This document shows, piece by piece, positions 7,697 to 16,975 of a stretch of 64,000 bases of DNA. The notes under the pieces are model-generated. The model saw nothing but the letters and a program-made list of their open reading frames with translations. It did no database searches and had not been told where the DNA came from. The number at the start of each line of letters is the position of its first letter. The first letter of the stretch is position 1. Made by a program: the position numbers and the translations under genes. Source of the DNA: Pukyongia sp963768085 (GTDB taxonomy: Bacteria; Bacteroidota; Bacteroidia; Flavobacteriales; Flavobacteriaceae); contig CAVYGO010000002.1 in NCBI GenBank assembly GCA_963768085.1, forward strand, positions 124,001 through 188,000, given 5' to 3'.

Positions 7697-9625
7697 ATGA
7701 AATCAAAATTATTTCTATCAGTGCTTGCTGTGCTCTGCAGTATTCTGACTGCAAAGGCTCAATCGCCGGTTATCGACCAGGACAATCCCGGCAGGCAGGT
7801 AATAAACGACGACCTTGAGGTGATCGGGTCGCTGGGCGTGGGTCAAGATACCCCGGCAAACCAGGCCTATGGGTTCGACACCATCATTTTACGCGAGAAC
7901 AACCTGCGTATTTTCTTCGATGACACTAGTAACAGTGCAAGTTTCCCTGATAATGACTGGAGATTGATCGCTAATGAAACCGCTAATGGTGGTCTCAATT
8001 ATTTTGGGATCGATGATGCTACCGCAGGCACCAATCCATTCAGGATTCTGGCCGGGGCTGGGAATAATGCCCTGTATATAGGTTCTGGTGGTAATGTGGG
8101 TCTTGGAACCAATGCGCCGGTGGTTGAACTTCAGGTTACAGATGGTGATTCACCAACTTTTCGACTTGAACAAAATAATACGAGCGGTTTCACACCGCAA
8201 ACCTGGGATCTTGCAGGTAACGAGACTAACTTTTTTGTTCGCGACGTCACCAATGGAAGTACCCTGCCTTTTCGAATCAGGCCGGGAGCACCAACCAGCG
8301 CGATCGATATAGGAGCAGCCGGTACCGTTGCTATCAACGGAGCTGCATCCAATGCCAATATTTCTGTGGATCTGAAGGCTACAAACCGGGCTATGCTGCT
8401 GAACAGAATGGATACCGCCGGCAGAACAGCCTTAGCTGGCGCACTAACTGCCGCAGAAGCAGGAGCTATTGTATATGATACAGATGATTTGCAAATTTAT
8501 TCCTGGGATGGAACCCAATGGGTAACCAATGGATTGGGTACCGATGATCAGATTGCTGATGCTTTTCAATTAAATGGAAACAATCTCGAATTATCCCTTG
8601 AAGATGATGGTGTAGCCGTCAATACGGTAGATCTATCTTCATTTCTGGATAATACAGATGATCAGGTTGCAGATACTTTTCAATTAAATGGAAACAATCT
8701 CGAATTATCGTTGGAAGATGATGGTGTAGGGGTTAATTCTGTTGATCTATCAGGTTATTTGGATAATACAGACAACCAGGATCTGGATCTGGCAGGTAAT
8801 ACATTGAGTTTAACGAACGATGCTACCACTGTTGATCTATCAGGTTATCTTGATAATACGGATAATCAGGATCTATCGCTTGCCGGAAACACATTGAGTT
8901 TAACGAATGATGCTACCACTGTAGATCTTTCAGGTTATCTGGATAATACGGATAATCAGGATATTTCTGGTTCCTCCCTGGTTGGCACCGATCTTACCAT
9001 TGGCATTAGCGGTGGAGCTTCTGAAGTCGTCGACCTTTCATCGCTCGATGATTCCGGAACCGATGATCAGCAGTTATCCCTGGCGAGTAATACGTTAATG
9101 CTTGAAGACGGCGGCAGTGTAGACCTATCCGGTTACCTGGATAATACGGATGAACAATTATTGGGTTATGCGCTAAATGGCAATACCTTAACCCTGTTGA
9201 TCACCGATGGCAATACCTTAATGATCGACCTGACACCTTTGATACAGCCACTTATAGATGAAAATGCGGCTCAACAAGCTCAAATAGACGACATTATTGC
9301 AAGACTGGAGTTACTGGAAGCATGTGCCTGTACCTTAAGAGTTCCTGAGAATATACAGGATCCTAACCGCGCGATGCTTTTTCAGAATATTCCAAATCCA
9401 TTTGATAACAGCACTACAATCAGTTACTATATCCCGATTACATATTCAAAAGCCAATCTGGTGATTAGTACGGTTACAGGACAGCTGCTATATAACCTTC
9501 CACTGGAAGTAGAAGGTGAGGGAAGTATTGACTTTGGTAAATCTAACCTTCCTTCAGGAATGTACTTTTATACGCTTTTCGTAGATGGTAAAAAAGTAGA
9601 TTCAAAACGTATGGTTATAGAGTAA
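7697..9625 (+). CDS. T9SS-secreted repeat protein with type A sorting domain
   Basis: A 642-residue secreted protein. Residues 1-21 are a signal peptide ending TAKAQ. Residues 22-270 resemble the N-terminal region of flavobacterial autotransported surface proteins with repeated GLGTNAP-like segments. Residues about 280-510 are tandem repeats built on LNGNNLELSLEDDG and VDLSGYLDNTDNQDL, suggestive of a beta-solenoid. A short coiled coil follows (QQAQIDDIIARLELLE). The last 80 residues form a T9SS type A sorting domain (FQNIPNPFDNSTTISYYIP ... GMYFYTLFVDGKKV ... KRMVIE). The product is expected on the cell surface or outside the cell. Ligand or adhesive role is unknown. Confidence 0.85.
   Translation: MKSKLFLSVLAVLCSILTAKAQSPVIDQDNPGRQVINDDLEVIGSLGVGQDTPANQAYGFDTIILRENNLRIFFDDTSNSASFPDNDWRLIANETANGGLNYFGIDDATAGTNPFRILAGAGNNALYIGSGGNVGLGTNAPVVELQVTDGDSPTFRLEQNNTSGFTPQTWDLAGNETNFFVRDVTNGSTLPFRIRPGAPTSAIDIGAAGTVAINGAASNANISVDLKATNRAMLLNRMDTAGRTALAGALTAAEAGAIVYDTDDLQIYSWDGTQWVTNGLGTDDQIADAFQLNGNNLELSLEDDGVAVNTVDLSSFLDNTDDQVADTFQLNGNNLELSLEDDGVGVNSVDLSGYLDNTDNQDLDLAGNTLSLTNDATTVDLSGYLDNTDNQDLSLAGNTLSLTNDATTVDLSGYLDNTDNQDISGSSLVGTDLTIGISGGASEVVDLSSLDDSGTDDQQLSLASNTLMLEDGGSVDLSGYLDNTDEQLLGYALNGNTLTLLITDGNTLMIDLTPLIQPLIDENAAQQAQIDDIIARLELLEACACTLRVPENIQDPNRAMLFQNIPNPFDNSTTISYYIPITYSKANLVISTVTGQLLYNLPLEVEGEGSIDFGKSNLPSGMYFYTLFVDGKKVDSKRMVIE
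8565..8950 (+). repeat. Near-identical tandem coding repeats in the T9SS protein
   Basis: At DNA level the segment beginning CAATTAAATGGAAACAATCT at 8565 recurs at 8682 (period 117 bp). The segment beginning ACATTGAGTTTAACGAA at 8801 recurs at 8891 (period 90 bp, 30 residues). The low divergence between copies implies recent duplication or gene conversion and makes the region prone to copy-number change and assembly collapse. Confidence 0.85.
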
Positions 9626-9643
9626 TAGATTAACTTAATTCTA

Positions 9644-9675
9644 AAAAGGGCCTTTCAGTAATGGAAGGCCTTTAT
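9644..9675 (-). terminator. Intrinsic terminator between convergent genes
   Basis: A 12-bp stem (arms about 9646-9657 and 9662-9673, with two G-T pairs) encloses a GTAA loop. Read on the minus strand it is followed by TTTTT, so it best serves the PagL-like gene, whose stop codon lies inside the stem. The plus-strand side has only a weak T-tract. Confidence 0.7.
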
Positions 9676-10928
9676 CTTTCCTTAAAATTGAAGTTGTAAA
9701 TGTAGCCTATACTGATATCGGTGTACTCGGCCTGTCCGGCATTGGCATTGATATGAATTCCTAAATATAAATTATTCACAGGCTCTCTGCTCGTATCAAA
9801 TATATAATACTTCAGTCCCATACGGGTTGCCAGGGTTTTCTTCAATTTGTATTTACTGTCGAATTCACCTAACTGAAAATTTGGAGGAATCTCTCTTGGG
9901 GTATTATCCCAACCCTCATTGATCCGCCAGTCGATCTGGTAAGCCGGTTTATGAAGGTTGATCCCAAGAAGGACATTAAAACCTATATGATTCAGCATAA
10001 ATTCACCATTGGCATGCAGTCCAAGGGCACTTCCGTTCCACGAGGGATTTTTGGTCAACTGCTCAAATTCCTCTCCTTCCCGCACTAAAAACTCACGATC
10101 ATTTATATAATCGTAATAGTGCTGGTAAAAACGATAGTAGAATCCGATGCCCACTCTGAACATACCATTCAATACTTTACCATATTCTCCGGAAATTGTA
10201 TAAACACCTCGCTTGTCATTATAGGCGAGTGATAGTACATTAATTCCAAACCCACTGTAAAAGCTAACATAGTCGTTGATTCTGCGATTGAAATCGGAAG
10301 TTAATATATCCGGATTCTCATCAATTGATTTTTTGCTTTTAATATCGGCCGAAACACTTACAAGGAACGAATTATACCCTTGATTGGGCAATCGGGTATG
10401 GCCATTGGAATGATGTGAATATCCCAGTCCCATTCTCCAGTCCACATTTGTCGTGCGTAGCATTTTATAATATAAATAAGCCCTGAAGGACCAGCTAAGT
10501 TTTGTCGACACCGCCTGGTTCAATGGGTTCTCAATTTTGTCATAGATCTTTGTAAAATAGGAGCCCCCCATTCCAACATGTATTTTGAATCTCCGGCTCC
10601 TGAAAGCTCCGAATTCTATGAACGGCATCAATGAATAGGCACTGCCCAGGCTGTCCTTGGCGAAATTCGTATACCCCAGTGAGATTCCGGTTTTAGGCCC
10701 TTTAAGCCGACGTGCCCATTCCCTTGGATTCACACTATGATCCCATCCGAAGTTAAAAATTAGTTGCGATTGCAATCCGCGATCGGGAAAATTATCATTG
10801 GATTCAGCCGTGTAACCGAGCATAAATTCAGGGGTAAAGACAAAATTGGATTTATTTTCCACGGGGGCCTCCTGGGAAGCCAATTGAAAACATAGAAACA
10901 AGAAGAAGACGGTTAGTAGTTGTTTCAT
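9672..10928 (-). CDS. Acyloxyacyl hydrolase / PagL-like lipid A 3-O-deacylase, outer membrane
   Basis: A 418-residue protein with a signal peptide (residues 1-19, ending QLASQ) and beta-barrel-type alternating strands. The segment GLGYSHHSNGHTRLPNQG near residue 165 matches the PagL/acyloxyacyl hydrolase signature, where His and Ser of the HHSN motif are catalytic. PagL removes the 3-O acyl chain of lipid A in the outer membrane. The protein is much longer than classical PagL (about 170 residues); the flavobacterial members of the family have such a C-terminal extension of barrel strands. Activity on lipid A here is inferred from the motif. Confidence 0.72.
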   Translation of the reverse strand: MKQLLTVFFLFLCFQLASQEAPVENKSNFVFTPEFMLGYTAESNDNFPDRGLQSQLIFNFGWDHSVNPREWARRLKGPKTGISLGYTNFAKDSLGSAYSLMPFIEFGAFRSRRFKIHVGMGGSYFTKIYDKIENPLNQAVSTKLSWSFRAYLYYKMLRTTNVDWRMGLGYSHHSNGHTRLPNQGYNSFLVSVSADIKSKKSIDENPDILTSDFNRRINDYVSFYSGFGINVLSLAYNDKRGVYTISGEYGKVLNGMFRVGIGFYYRFYQHYYDYINDREFLVREGEEFEQLTKNPSWNGSALGLHANGEFMLNHIGFNVLLGINLHKPAYQIDWRINEGWDNTPREIPPNFQLGEFDSKYKLKKTLATRMGLKYYIFDTSREPVNNLYLGIHINANAGQAEYTDISIGYIYNFNFKER

Positions 10929-10988
10929 TCCATTACAAATAAAGTCATTTGAAATGAATTTTAAAATTTAAATTACTTTAGACGTCAC

Positions 10989-12389
10989 ATGTACGAGGAA
11001 ATCATTAGATATCTTGAGAACATCACCTCCCAGGCACAATCGATCGCCTGGGGCCTCCCATTACTCATTCTATTAATAGGTGGGGGGCTCTATATGATCG
11101 TACGTATTAAATTCTTACCCTTCCGTTATTTTGGGCATGCCATAGCTATCCTGCGAGGTAAATATGATGATGAAAATGATATCGGCGAGATCAGTCATTT
11201 CCAGGCATTGACCACAGCATTGTCTGCTACGGTGGGTATGGGAAATATTTCAGGCGTTGCTGTAGCTATTGCCATTGGTGGACCGGGAGCTGTATTCTGG
11301 ATGTGGGTAAGTGCTGTTATAGGTATGTCTACCAAGTTCTTTACGGCATCGCTGGCCGTTATGTATCGGGGCAAGGACAGCAATGGTAAAATTCAGGGTG
11401 GCCCCATGTATTTCATAGTTGAAGGGCTCGGCAAACGATGGAAATTCCTTGCGGTTATCTTCAGCGTGGCTGGCTTGGTGGGAGCTTTACCCGTATTTAA
11501 TGTCAATCAACTTACCCAGGCAATCAATGACCTTGTGTTGAAACCAACGGGGATGTATACTGGTTTAAATAGTGATCTTACTTTAGGAATAATTCTAGTG
11601 CTCATCACTTCACTTGTAATCCTTGGTGGACTAAGCAGGATCAGTAATACAGCTTCAAAATTAGTACCTAGTATGGTGCTGCTATATTTCGTTATGGTCC
11701 TTGTAATATTGGGGGTTAATTATGAAGTTGTCCCCAAGTACCTGGGCATGATCTTTACCGATGCCTTTTCGGCATCATTCTACAAAGGAGATGCCTTTCT
11801 AGGGGGAATGGTGGGAGGTTTACTGCTATTAGGCATTAAGAGGGGAGCCTTTTCAAATGAAGCTGGAATTGGTACAGCTCCTATGGCGCATGGAGCGGCA
11901 AAGACCAATGAACCTATTCGGGAAGGGTTAGTTGCTATGCTTGGACCTGCTATAGATACTTTGGTGGTTTGTACATTGACGGCTCTGGCGATTTTGGTCA
12001 CCGGGGTCTGGGAAACGTCCAGTGCTAACGGGGTTTCTCTAACAGCCTCCGCATTTACCCAGACTATTCCTGGAATTGGGAAGTATTTGCTGTTGTTATG
12101 TATAGCAGTATTCAGTATATCCTCCCTTTTTTCGTATTCGTATTACGGGACTAAGTGTATGTCGTTCCTTTTTGGGGCAAAGAACGCTCCTTATTACATT
12201 TATATTTATATCACAAGCATCATCGTTGGCGCAACTACAACGCTTGATATGATGATCCAGCTCATAGACACTTTCTTTGCTATTATGGCATTACCCACTA
12301 TGATTGCTACAATCATCATGGCACCTAGGGTGATAAAGGAGGCTAAAAGGTATTTTGCCGATCTGAAAGCCTCTAAAGCTTTTCGTTGA
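10989..12389 (+). CDS. Sodium:alanine symporter (AGCS family amino acid carrier)
   Basis: A 466-residue inner membrane protein with about ten or eleven membrane segments. The AGCS signatures are present: TALSATVGMGNISGVA near residue 75, GPGAVFWMW, GGPMYFIVEG near residue 137, and GAFSNEAGIGTAPMAHGAA near residue 290. The family imports alanine or glycine, and sometimes glutamine, with sodium. It stands alone on the plus strand; its 3' end overlaps the convergent SGNH-like gene by 17 bp. Confidence 0.93.
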   Translation: MYEEIIRYLENITSQAQSIAWGLPLLILLIGGGLYMIVRIKFLPFRYFGHAIAILRGKYDDENDIGEISHFQALTTALSATVGMGNISGVAVAIAIGGPGAVFWMWVSAVIGMSTKFFTASLAVMYRGKDSNGKIQGGPMYFIVEGLGKRWKFLAVIFSVAGLVGALPVFNVNQLTQAINDLVLKPTGMYTGLNSDLTLGIILVLITSLVILGGLSRISNTASKLVPSMVLLYFVMVLVILGVNYEVVPKYLGMIFTDAFSASFYKGDAFLGGMVGGLLLLGIKRGAFSNEAGIGTAPMAHGAAKTNEPIREGLVAMLGPAIDTLVVCTLTALAILVTGVWETSSANGVSLTASAFTQTIPGIGKYLLLLCIAVFSISSLFSYSYYGTKCMSFLFGAKNAPYYIYIYITSIIVGATTTLDMMIQLIDTFFAIMALPTMIATIIMAPRVIKEAKRYFADLKASKAFR

Positions 12390-13308
12390 TCAACTTTTCC
12401 AGCGTCTCTGTGAATTTCTTTGCACCTTTCGCATTGAGGTGGTTGAAGTTAATAAAGTCATTTACATTGAAGCCCAGAGTATCGGTTTCAACTTCCAAAA
12501 GACGAACGTTACGATAACGTTCGGCAATAACATCAATAAGGCTATCCCGCCTTTGAACAACAGCCCCCGCCCTTTTGCGTAATTGTGACTTATACAGCGG
12601 TACATTAACCAGGATCACGTTCATTCTATCATCCGCCAAGGTATCGAGCATACCAAGTAGGTAGGTGCTATTCGAACTAAAAACATCTTTATGCATTTTA
12701 GCATAGACCTTCACTTTGGTGTTTTCGATCTTTTCTTCGTTATAATCCAAACTACTGAATAAGCCTTCAAAACGATCTTGCTCGAAACCGTATTTATTGA
12801 ATTGGTGCTGCTTTTTACTGCTTAAATAATGATTGTGAATTGCGTGGGAAAAAAAGGCAGGGTTTGAAAAGTAGATCAATCGGTCTTTGAACCAGGTAGG
12901 TCTATCGAAACAGTCTACCTTGTAATATTCTAAGAATACGCTGTTTTTCCAGAAATCATCAGTATTATGTGGCAATTCCAGATGGGCATAGGACAATTCG
13001 AGTACTACCGTGTGTAGCTTGGGTAATCGTTGCCTCAAGGACCGGTAGATCTTAAAATCCGTATTATGATGCTGACTAGCCGCAGTAAGACTGGTAGTTG
13101 GTTTTTCCATCCATTCGGGATTGATCGCCCTTTTCATCTGGGAGGACCCTAATACGAGAACTTCAATATTGTCTTTTTCAGTTTCGATCTGTTGAGCGAT
13201 ATATGCAAACCGGTGGGGTAGATTACGAGTTAACAGCTCCAAAGTGATACAAATCATGATCACTGGGATAAAAAACATAATGATATGTACAACGAACTTC
13301 CTTAGCAT
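12373..13308 (-). CDS. SGNH-hydrolase-like membrane-anchored protein, partner of MBOAT acyltransferase
   Basis: A 311-residue protein with one N-terminal membrane segment (about residues 6-25) and an extracytoplasmic domain. The motif VLVLGSSQMKRAINP near residue 52 resembles block I of SGNH/GDSL folds (GSSQ in place of GDS), and FINFNHLNAKGAKKF near residue 285 resembles block V with an Asn/His pair. Similar proteins sit beside AlgI-type MBOAT genes and act in O-acylation of cell-surface glycans (AlgJ/AlgX/DltD-like logic). The MBOAT gene ends two bases upstream of this start, so they form an operon. Catalytic function is inferred from motif and context. Confidence 0.65.
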   Translation of the reverse strand: MLRKFVVHIIMFFIPVIMICITLELLTRNLPHRFAYIAQQIETEKDNIEVLVLGSSQMKRAINPEWMEKPTTSLTAASQHHNTDFKIYRSLRQRLPKLHTVVLELSYAHLELPHNTDDFWKNSVFLEYYKVDCFDRPTWFKDRLIYFSNPAFFSHAIHNHYLSSKKQHQFNKYGFEQDRFEGLFSSLDYNEEKIENTKVKVYAKMHKDVFSSNSTYLLGMLDTLADDRMNVILVNVPLYKSQLRKRAGAVVQRRDSLIDVIAERYRNVRLLEVETDTLGFNVNDFINFNHLNAKGAKKFTETLEKLINEKL

Positions 13309-13309
13309 A

Positions 13310-14740
13310 TCAGAACTGAAAATAAATAAAAGTTTTTAATGGTTCGTAAAAGCGTATGATAAGGGCAACCAATATGTAATATAGTACCCAGCGGACCGGC
13401 CGTGAAAATCTTTTTTCCAATTTCTGAAGTGGAAATTCGTGCCTACGGGTAAATAACTCGGCAATGATCAGAAGTACTAGAAAGGAAATCTTATAACCAA
13501 TTAGCGACGAAAGTTCTTCATCCCGGCTAAAGGTGAATATACGTTTCAGAATTATCCAGGCGTCATCAATATTGTATGCGCGAAAGAACACACTCGAGAT
13601 CGATGTTAGGGCGAAGAAATACAATACAGTTAACCATCTTGTTTGGGTTGGAAGAATACGGGCAAGAGTCCTTCTCGAATTTCCCATTGGAATCCTTTCC
13701 ATAACCAGCATAAGACCATTAAATACCCCGAAACAAATGAAAGTCCAGTTAGCTCCGTGCCAGAGTCCTACTAAAGACATAGTAATAAGTAAGGCCCAGA
13801 TCCGTGACCAACTCCCCAGTCCCGAATAGCTCTTTACCAGAGGGAGGTAGACATAATCGGTAAACCATTTGGTAAGTGTGATATGCCAGCGTTGCCAGAA
13901 TTGTGTCATACTTTTCGCGAGGTAAGGGATCCTGAAGTTTATATGGAGTTTGAATCCGAACAAGCGTGCGGTTCCTATGGCAATATCTGTATAACCTGAA
14001 AAATCACAGTATACCTGAAATGAAAATAGAATTGCGGCATAGGAAAGGGTAATAAAACCATATCCATCGGGGTTGTCGAAGACCATGGTAACTGCGATCC
14101 CTAACTTGTCGGCAACCAGTACTTTTTTAAATAATCCCCAAAGAATCTGCCGGAGGCCTTCTTTAGATTCCTGGAGGTTGAATTTCCGTCTTTTTTCAAA
14201 TTGAGGTAGTAAAAAACTTGCTCTTTCAATAGGTCCCGCAACCAGTTGTGGAAAGAAACTCACATAACACAGAAAATTTAATAGATTATTGGTGGGTATC
14301 AGTTTTCTGCGATAGACATCTATGGAGTAACTCATCGTTTGAAACGTATAGAAACTAAGACCTACCGGAATAATAACATTCCAGATGCTGAACTCATGTG
14401 GCAACAACTCGGAACCGAATAGATTATGAAAACTATGGAGAAAGAAGTTCATGTATTTAAATGTGAACAGTATTCCCAGATTCCAGAACAGGCTGAAGAA
14501 TAACCAGAATTTTCGTTTGCCCTGATTTTGCGAACTATGAATAAATTTCGCTGCGATAAAATCGATTAGTGAACTTCCTATTAAGAGTGACAGGAACCTC
14601 CAGTCCCACAAGCCGTAAAATATATAACTGGCGATAAGAATAAGTACATTCTGGGCTACTCGCCGTTTTGCACCAATGATCCAGTACATTGAGAAAACAA
14701 TGACCAGAAAGAATCCAAAATCGAGGGAGTTAAAAAGCAC
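13310..14740 (-). CDS. MBOAT family O-acyltransferase (AlgI-like)
   Basis: A 476-residue polytopic membrane protein. The invariant MBOAT histidine lies in SLVGLWHGANWTFICFGVFN near residue 328. Other typical segments are FPQLVAGPIERASFLLPQF, FSGYTDIAIGTARLFG and MTQFWQRWHITLTKWFTDYV. Members move acyl groups across the inner membrane to an extracytoplasmic acceptor such as alginate, peptidoglycan or teichoic acid. The acceptor here is unknown: no polysaccharide synthesis genes are nearby. It is coupled to the downstream SGNH-like gene. Confidence 0.9.
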   Translation of the reverse strand: MLFNSLDFGFFLVIVFSMYWIIGAKRRVAQNVLILIASYIFYGLWDWRFLSLLIGSSLIDFIAAKFIHSSQNQGKRKFWLFFSLFWNLGILFTFKYMNFFLHSFHNLFGSELLPHEFSIWNVIIPVGLSFYTFQTMSYSIDVYRRKLIPTNNLLNFLCYVSFFPQLVAGPIERASFLLPQFEKRRKFNLQESKEGLRQILWGLFKKVLVADKLGIAVTMVFDNPDGYGFITLSYAAILFSFQVYCDFSGYTDIAIGTARLFGFKLHINFRIPYLAKSMTQFWQRWHITLTKWFTDYVYLPLVKSYSGLGSWSRIWALLITMSLVGLWHGANWTFICFGVFNGLMLVMERIPMGNSRRTLARILPTQTRWLTVLYFFALTSISSVFFRAYNIDDAWIILKRIFTFSRDEELSSLIGYKISFLVLLIIAELFTRRHEFPLQKLEKRFSRPVRWVLYYILVALIIRFYEPLKTFIYFQF

Positions 14741-14766
14741 TTATGCCTAGTTTGCCGACTAAGATA

Positions 14767-14793
14767 GAAAAAGGCTACCATTACAGTAGCCTA
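14767..14793 (-). terminator. Intrinsic terminator of the M42/MBOAT interval (minus strand)
   Basis: AGGCTAC at 14772-14778 pairs with GTAGCCT at 14786-14792. Read on the minus strand the stem is followed by TTTTT. It lies 25 bp beyond the M42 peptidase stop and so separates that gene from the MBOAT pair. Confidence 0.7.
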
Positions 14794-14817
14794 AGTTGAT
14801 ATCTTGTGCATAAGTTG

Positions 14818-15903
14818 TTATTCAAAATAACTAAATGTCTCTCCGGATTTTATCTGAAGTAAAGACTCATAGATCAGTTTGATCACATTTTCAACATCTT
14901 CTTTATGGACCATTTCCACGGTAGTATGCATATAGCGAAGCGGCAATGAGATCAGTGCGCTTGCCACTCCCATATTACTATAAGCGAAAGCGTCGGTGTC
15001 GGTACCGGTTGCTCTCGATAATGCAGCCCTTTGAAAAGGAATATTATTGGTTTCAGCAGCGCCTATGATAACATCCCTCAATTTTTGTTGAACGGCTGGT
15101 GCGTATGCGATCACCGGCCCTTCGCCGATTTTCGCGTGCCCTTGTTTCTTCTTATCGATCATAGGTGTGGTAGTATCGTGTGTCACATCAGTCACGATAG
15201 CGGCATTCGGGTTAATTCGTTCAGCTATCATTTGCGCACCTCTCAATCCGATCTCTTCCTGTACCGAATTCGTGATATACAAACCGAAGGGTAATTTCTT
15301 TTTATTCTGGTGAAGTAATCGTGCCACTTCGGCGATCATAAAACCACCCATCCTGTTATCCATCGCGCGGCATACATATTTATCTTTATTCAAAATGTGA
15401 AACTCATCGGGGTAGGTGATTACACATCCTACATGGACGCCCATTGTCTCAACTTCCTTTTTGTCTTTTGCTCCTATATCGATGAAGATATTCTCAGGCT
15501 TCGGTGGTTCCTCTTTTGCGCGACTTCTGGTATGAATGGCCGGCCAACCGAAAACACCTTTAACGATACCCTTGTTCGTATGTATATTTACAACTTTCGA
15601 AGGTGCTATCTGGTGGTCACTTCCACCATTGCGAATTACGTAAAGCAGACCGTTGTCACTAATATAATTCACATACCAAGAGATCTCATCGGCATGTCCT
15701 TCGATCACTACCTTGTATTTTGCTTTCGGATTGATAATTCCAACAGCCGTTCCATAGGTGTCGGTTAGAAATTCATCAACATAAGGAGTTAGGTATTCCA
15801 TCCACAATTTTTGCCCATCCCATTCATAGCCGGTTGGGGCGGCATTATTGAGATATTTTTCCAGGAAGGTCAGTGATTTTTTATTCAGTATAGAACGTGC
15901 CAT
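14818..15903 (-). CDS. M42 family metallopeptidase (glutamyl/deblocking aminopeptidase type)
   Basis: A 361-residue cytoplasmic enzyme with the dinuclear-metal residues of clan MH visible: His70 and Asp72 in EGHADEISW, Asp182 in AMDNRMGG, Glu216/Glu217 in QEEIGLRGA, Asp239 in VTDVTHDTT and His326 in RYMHTTVEM. M42 enzymes form tetrahedral oligomers and trim short peptides. It is divergent from the DUF4294 gene; the two are neighbours in other Flavobacteriaceae. No signal peptide is present. Confidence 0.92.
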   Translation of the reverse strand: MARSILNKKSLTFLEKYLNNAAPTGYEWDGQKLWMEYLTPYVDEFLTDTYGTAVGIINPKAKYKVVIEGHADEISWYVNYISDNGLLYVIRNGGSDHQIAPSKVVNIHTNKGIVKGVFGWPAIHTRSRAKEEPPKPENIFIDIGAKDKKEVETMGVHVGCVITYPDEFHILNKDKYVCRAMDNRMGGFMIAEVARLLHQNKKKLPFGLYITNSVQEEIGLRGAQMIAERINPNAAIVTDVTHDTTTPMIDKKKQGHAKIGEGPVIAYAPAVQQKLRDVIIGAAETNNIPFQRAALSRATGTDTDAFAYSNMGVASALISLPLRYMHTTVEMVHKEDVENVIKLIYESLLQIKSGETFSYFE

Positions 15904-15968
15904 AAATAGTATTTTTCAGAAAAATCAAAATTAGCAATTTATTAGTTAGCGGGACGTTTCTATTTATG

Positions 15969-15976
15969 TAATTTTG
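15969..15976 (+). promoter_or_regulatory. -7 promoter element of the DUF4294 gene
   Basis: TAATTTTG matches TAnnTTTG and lies 31-38 bp upstream of the DUF4294 start. A convincing -33 box is not seen. Confidence 0.45.
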
Positions 15977-16006
15977 GAACGATTTTAGTGCTACTGGAAT
16001 TCAGAA

Positions 16007-16714
16007 ATGAGAAGGATGAATTGGGTGAAAATAATATTCGGGTTTTATGTGCTGTTATCTCAGTCATTGGTTGCCCAGACCTTGCAGGAGATAAAACAGA
16101 CCAATAAGGATAGTGTGGATACCTTTTATTATATAATAGAAGGGGATACTATACCTAAGGAATATATTGACCTGGAGGAAGTAGTATTGCTCAACAAACT
16201 GGAGTTTAATTCTAAGGCGGATCGAAGGCGCTATCTCATTCTTCGCAGAAAGACCCGAAAGGTATATCCATTCGCGAAACTAGCTGCCGAGCGCCTCACA
16301 ACGATGACCGAACGCATGAAAACCCTCGAGCGGAAACGGGACAGGAAGAGATACACGAAACGGGTACAGAAGTATATAGAGGAGGAGTTTTCCGAAAAAC
16401 TAAAGAAGCTTACCCGTACCGAAGGACAGATACTCGTCAAGCTTATTCATCGACAGACCGGCAGGACGGCATTTGCGCTCGTTAAGGAATTGCGGACGGG
16501 CTGGCGTGCCTTTTGGTATAATACCACGGCGAGTATGTTCGATATATCAATAAAGGAAGAATATAAGCCTTTCGAAGTGAAAGAGGATTATCTTATAGAA
16601 GATGTCCTGGAGCGTTCTTTTCAGAAAAATGTTCTTAAACGACAAAAGCCGGCTTTTGAAATTGACTTCCTTGATCTAACCGCTCACTGGAATAAATCTT
16701 CTGTTAATAAGTAG
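16007..16714 (+). CDS. DUF4294 domain protein, exported
   Basis: A 235-residue protein with a signal peptide (about residues 1-23, ending LVAQ) followed by the DUF4294 domain. The core is highly basic: KADRRRYLILRRKTRKVYPF and a run of Lys/Arg-rich helices, then GRTAFALVKELRTGWRAFWY. The function of DUF4294 is not established; it is restricted to Bacteroidota. It is monocistronic and divergent from the M42 peptidase. Confidence 0.85.
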   Translation: MRRMNWVKIIFGFYVLLSQSLVAQTLQEIKQTNKDSVDTFYYIIEGDTIPKEYIDLEEVVLLNKLEFNSKADRRRYLILRRKTRKVYPFAKLAAERLTTMTERMKTLERKRDRKRYTKRVQKYIEEEFSEKLKKLTRTEGQILVKLIHRQTGRTAFALVKELRTGWRAFWYNTTASMFDISIKEEYKPFEVKEDYLIEDVLERSFQKNVLKRQKPAFEIDFLDLTAHWNKSSVNK

Positions 16715-16785
16715 CCGGAATTTGGACTTGCCCAGTTTCTTGATTTAGTGTATCTTAGTAGTTCGCTCTTTTTATTTTTTTTATG

Positions 16786-16884
16786 GTGTTTTCTCCTTCG
16801 CTTACGTTTCGGAGAACCGCGCTTTGCGCTGTATCCCTACATATCTTTCAGCGACGTAGGGGATGCCGCTTCAATCGCTAACAC
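16786..16884. repeat. Hairpin-rich intergenic element upstream of the rRNA promoter
   Basis: The gap between the DUF4294 gene and the rRNA promoter holds several nested inverted repeats: TTCTCC (16791) with GGAGAA (16811), GCGC-TTT-GCGC near 16820, and ATCCCTAC (16833) with GTAGGGGAT (16856, one bulge). It is followed by a T-run (16886-16892). The composition is more GC-rich than the surrounding spacer. It looks like a REP-like intergenic element rather than a gene; no tRNA or coding frame is recognisable. Confidence 0.45.
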
Positions 16885-16975
16885 TTTTTTTTATCACTTT
16901 TTATTGGGTTAAAATGATCGTGTACAGTACTTTAATTTTTGTTAATAAAAAAGATGCGAAAAAGTTTCATTTTGT

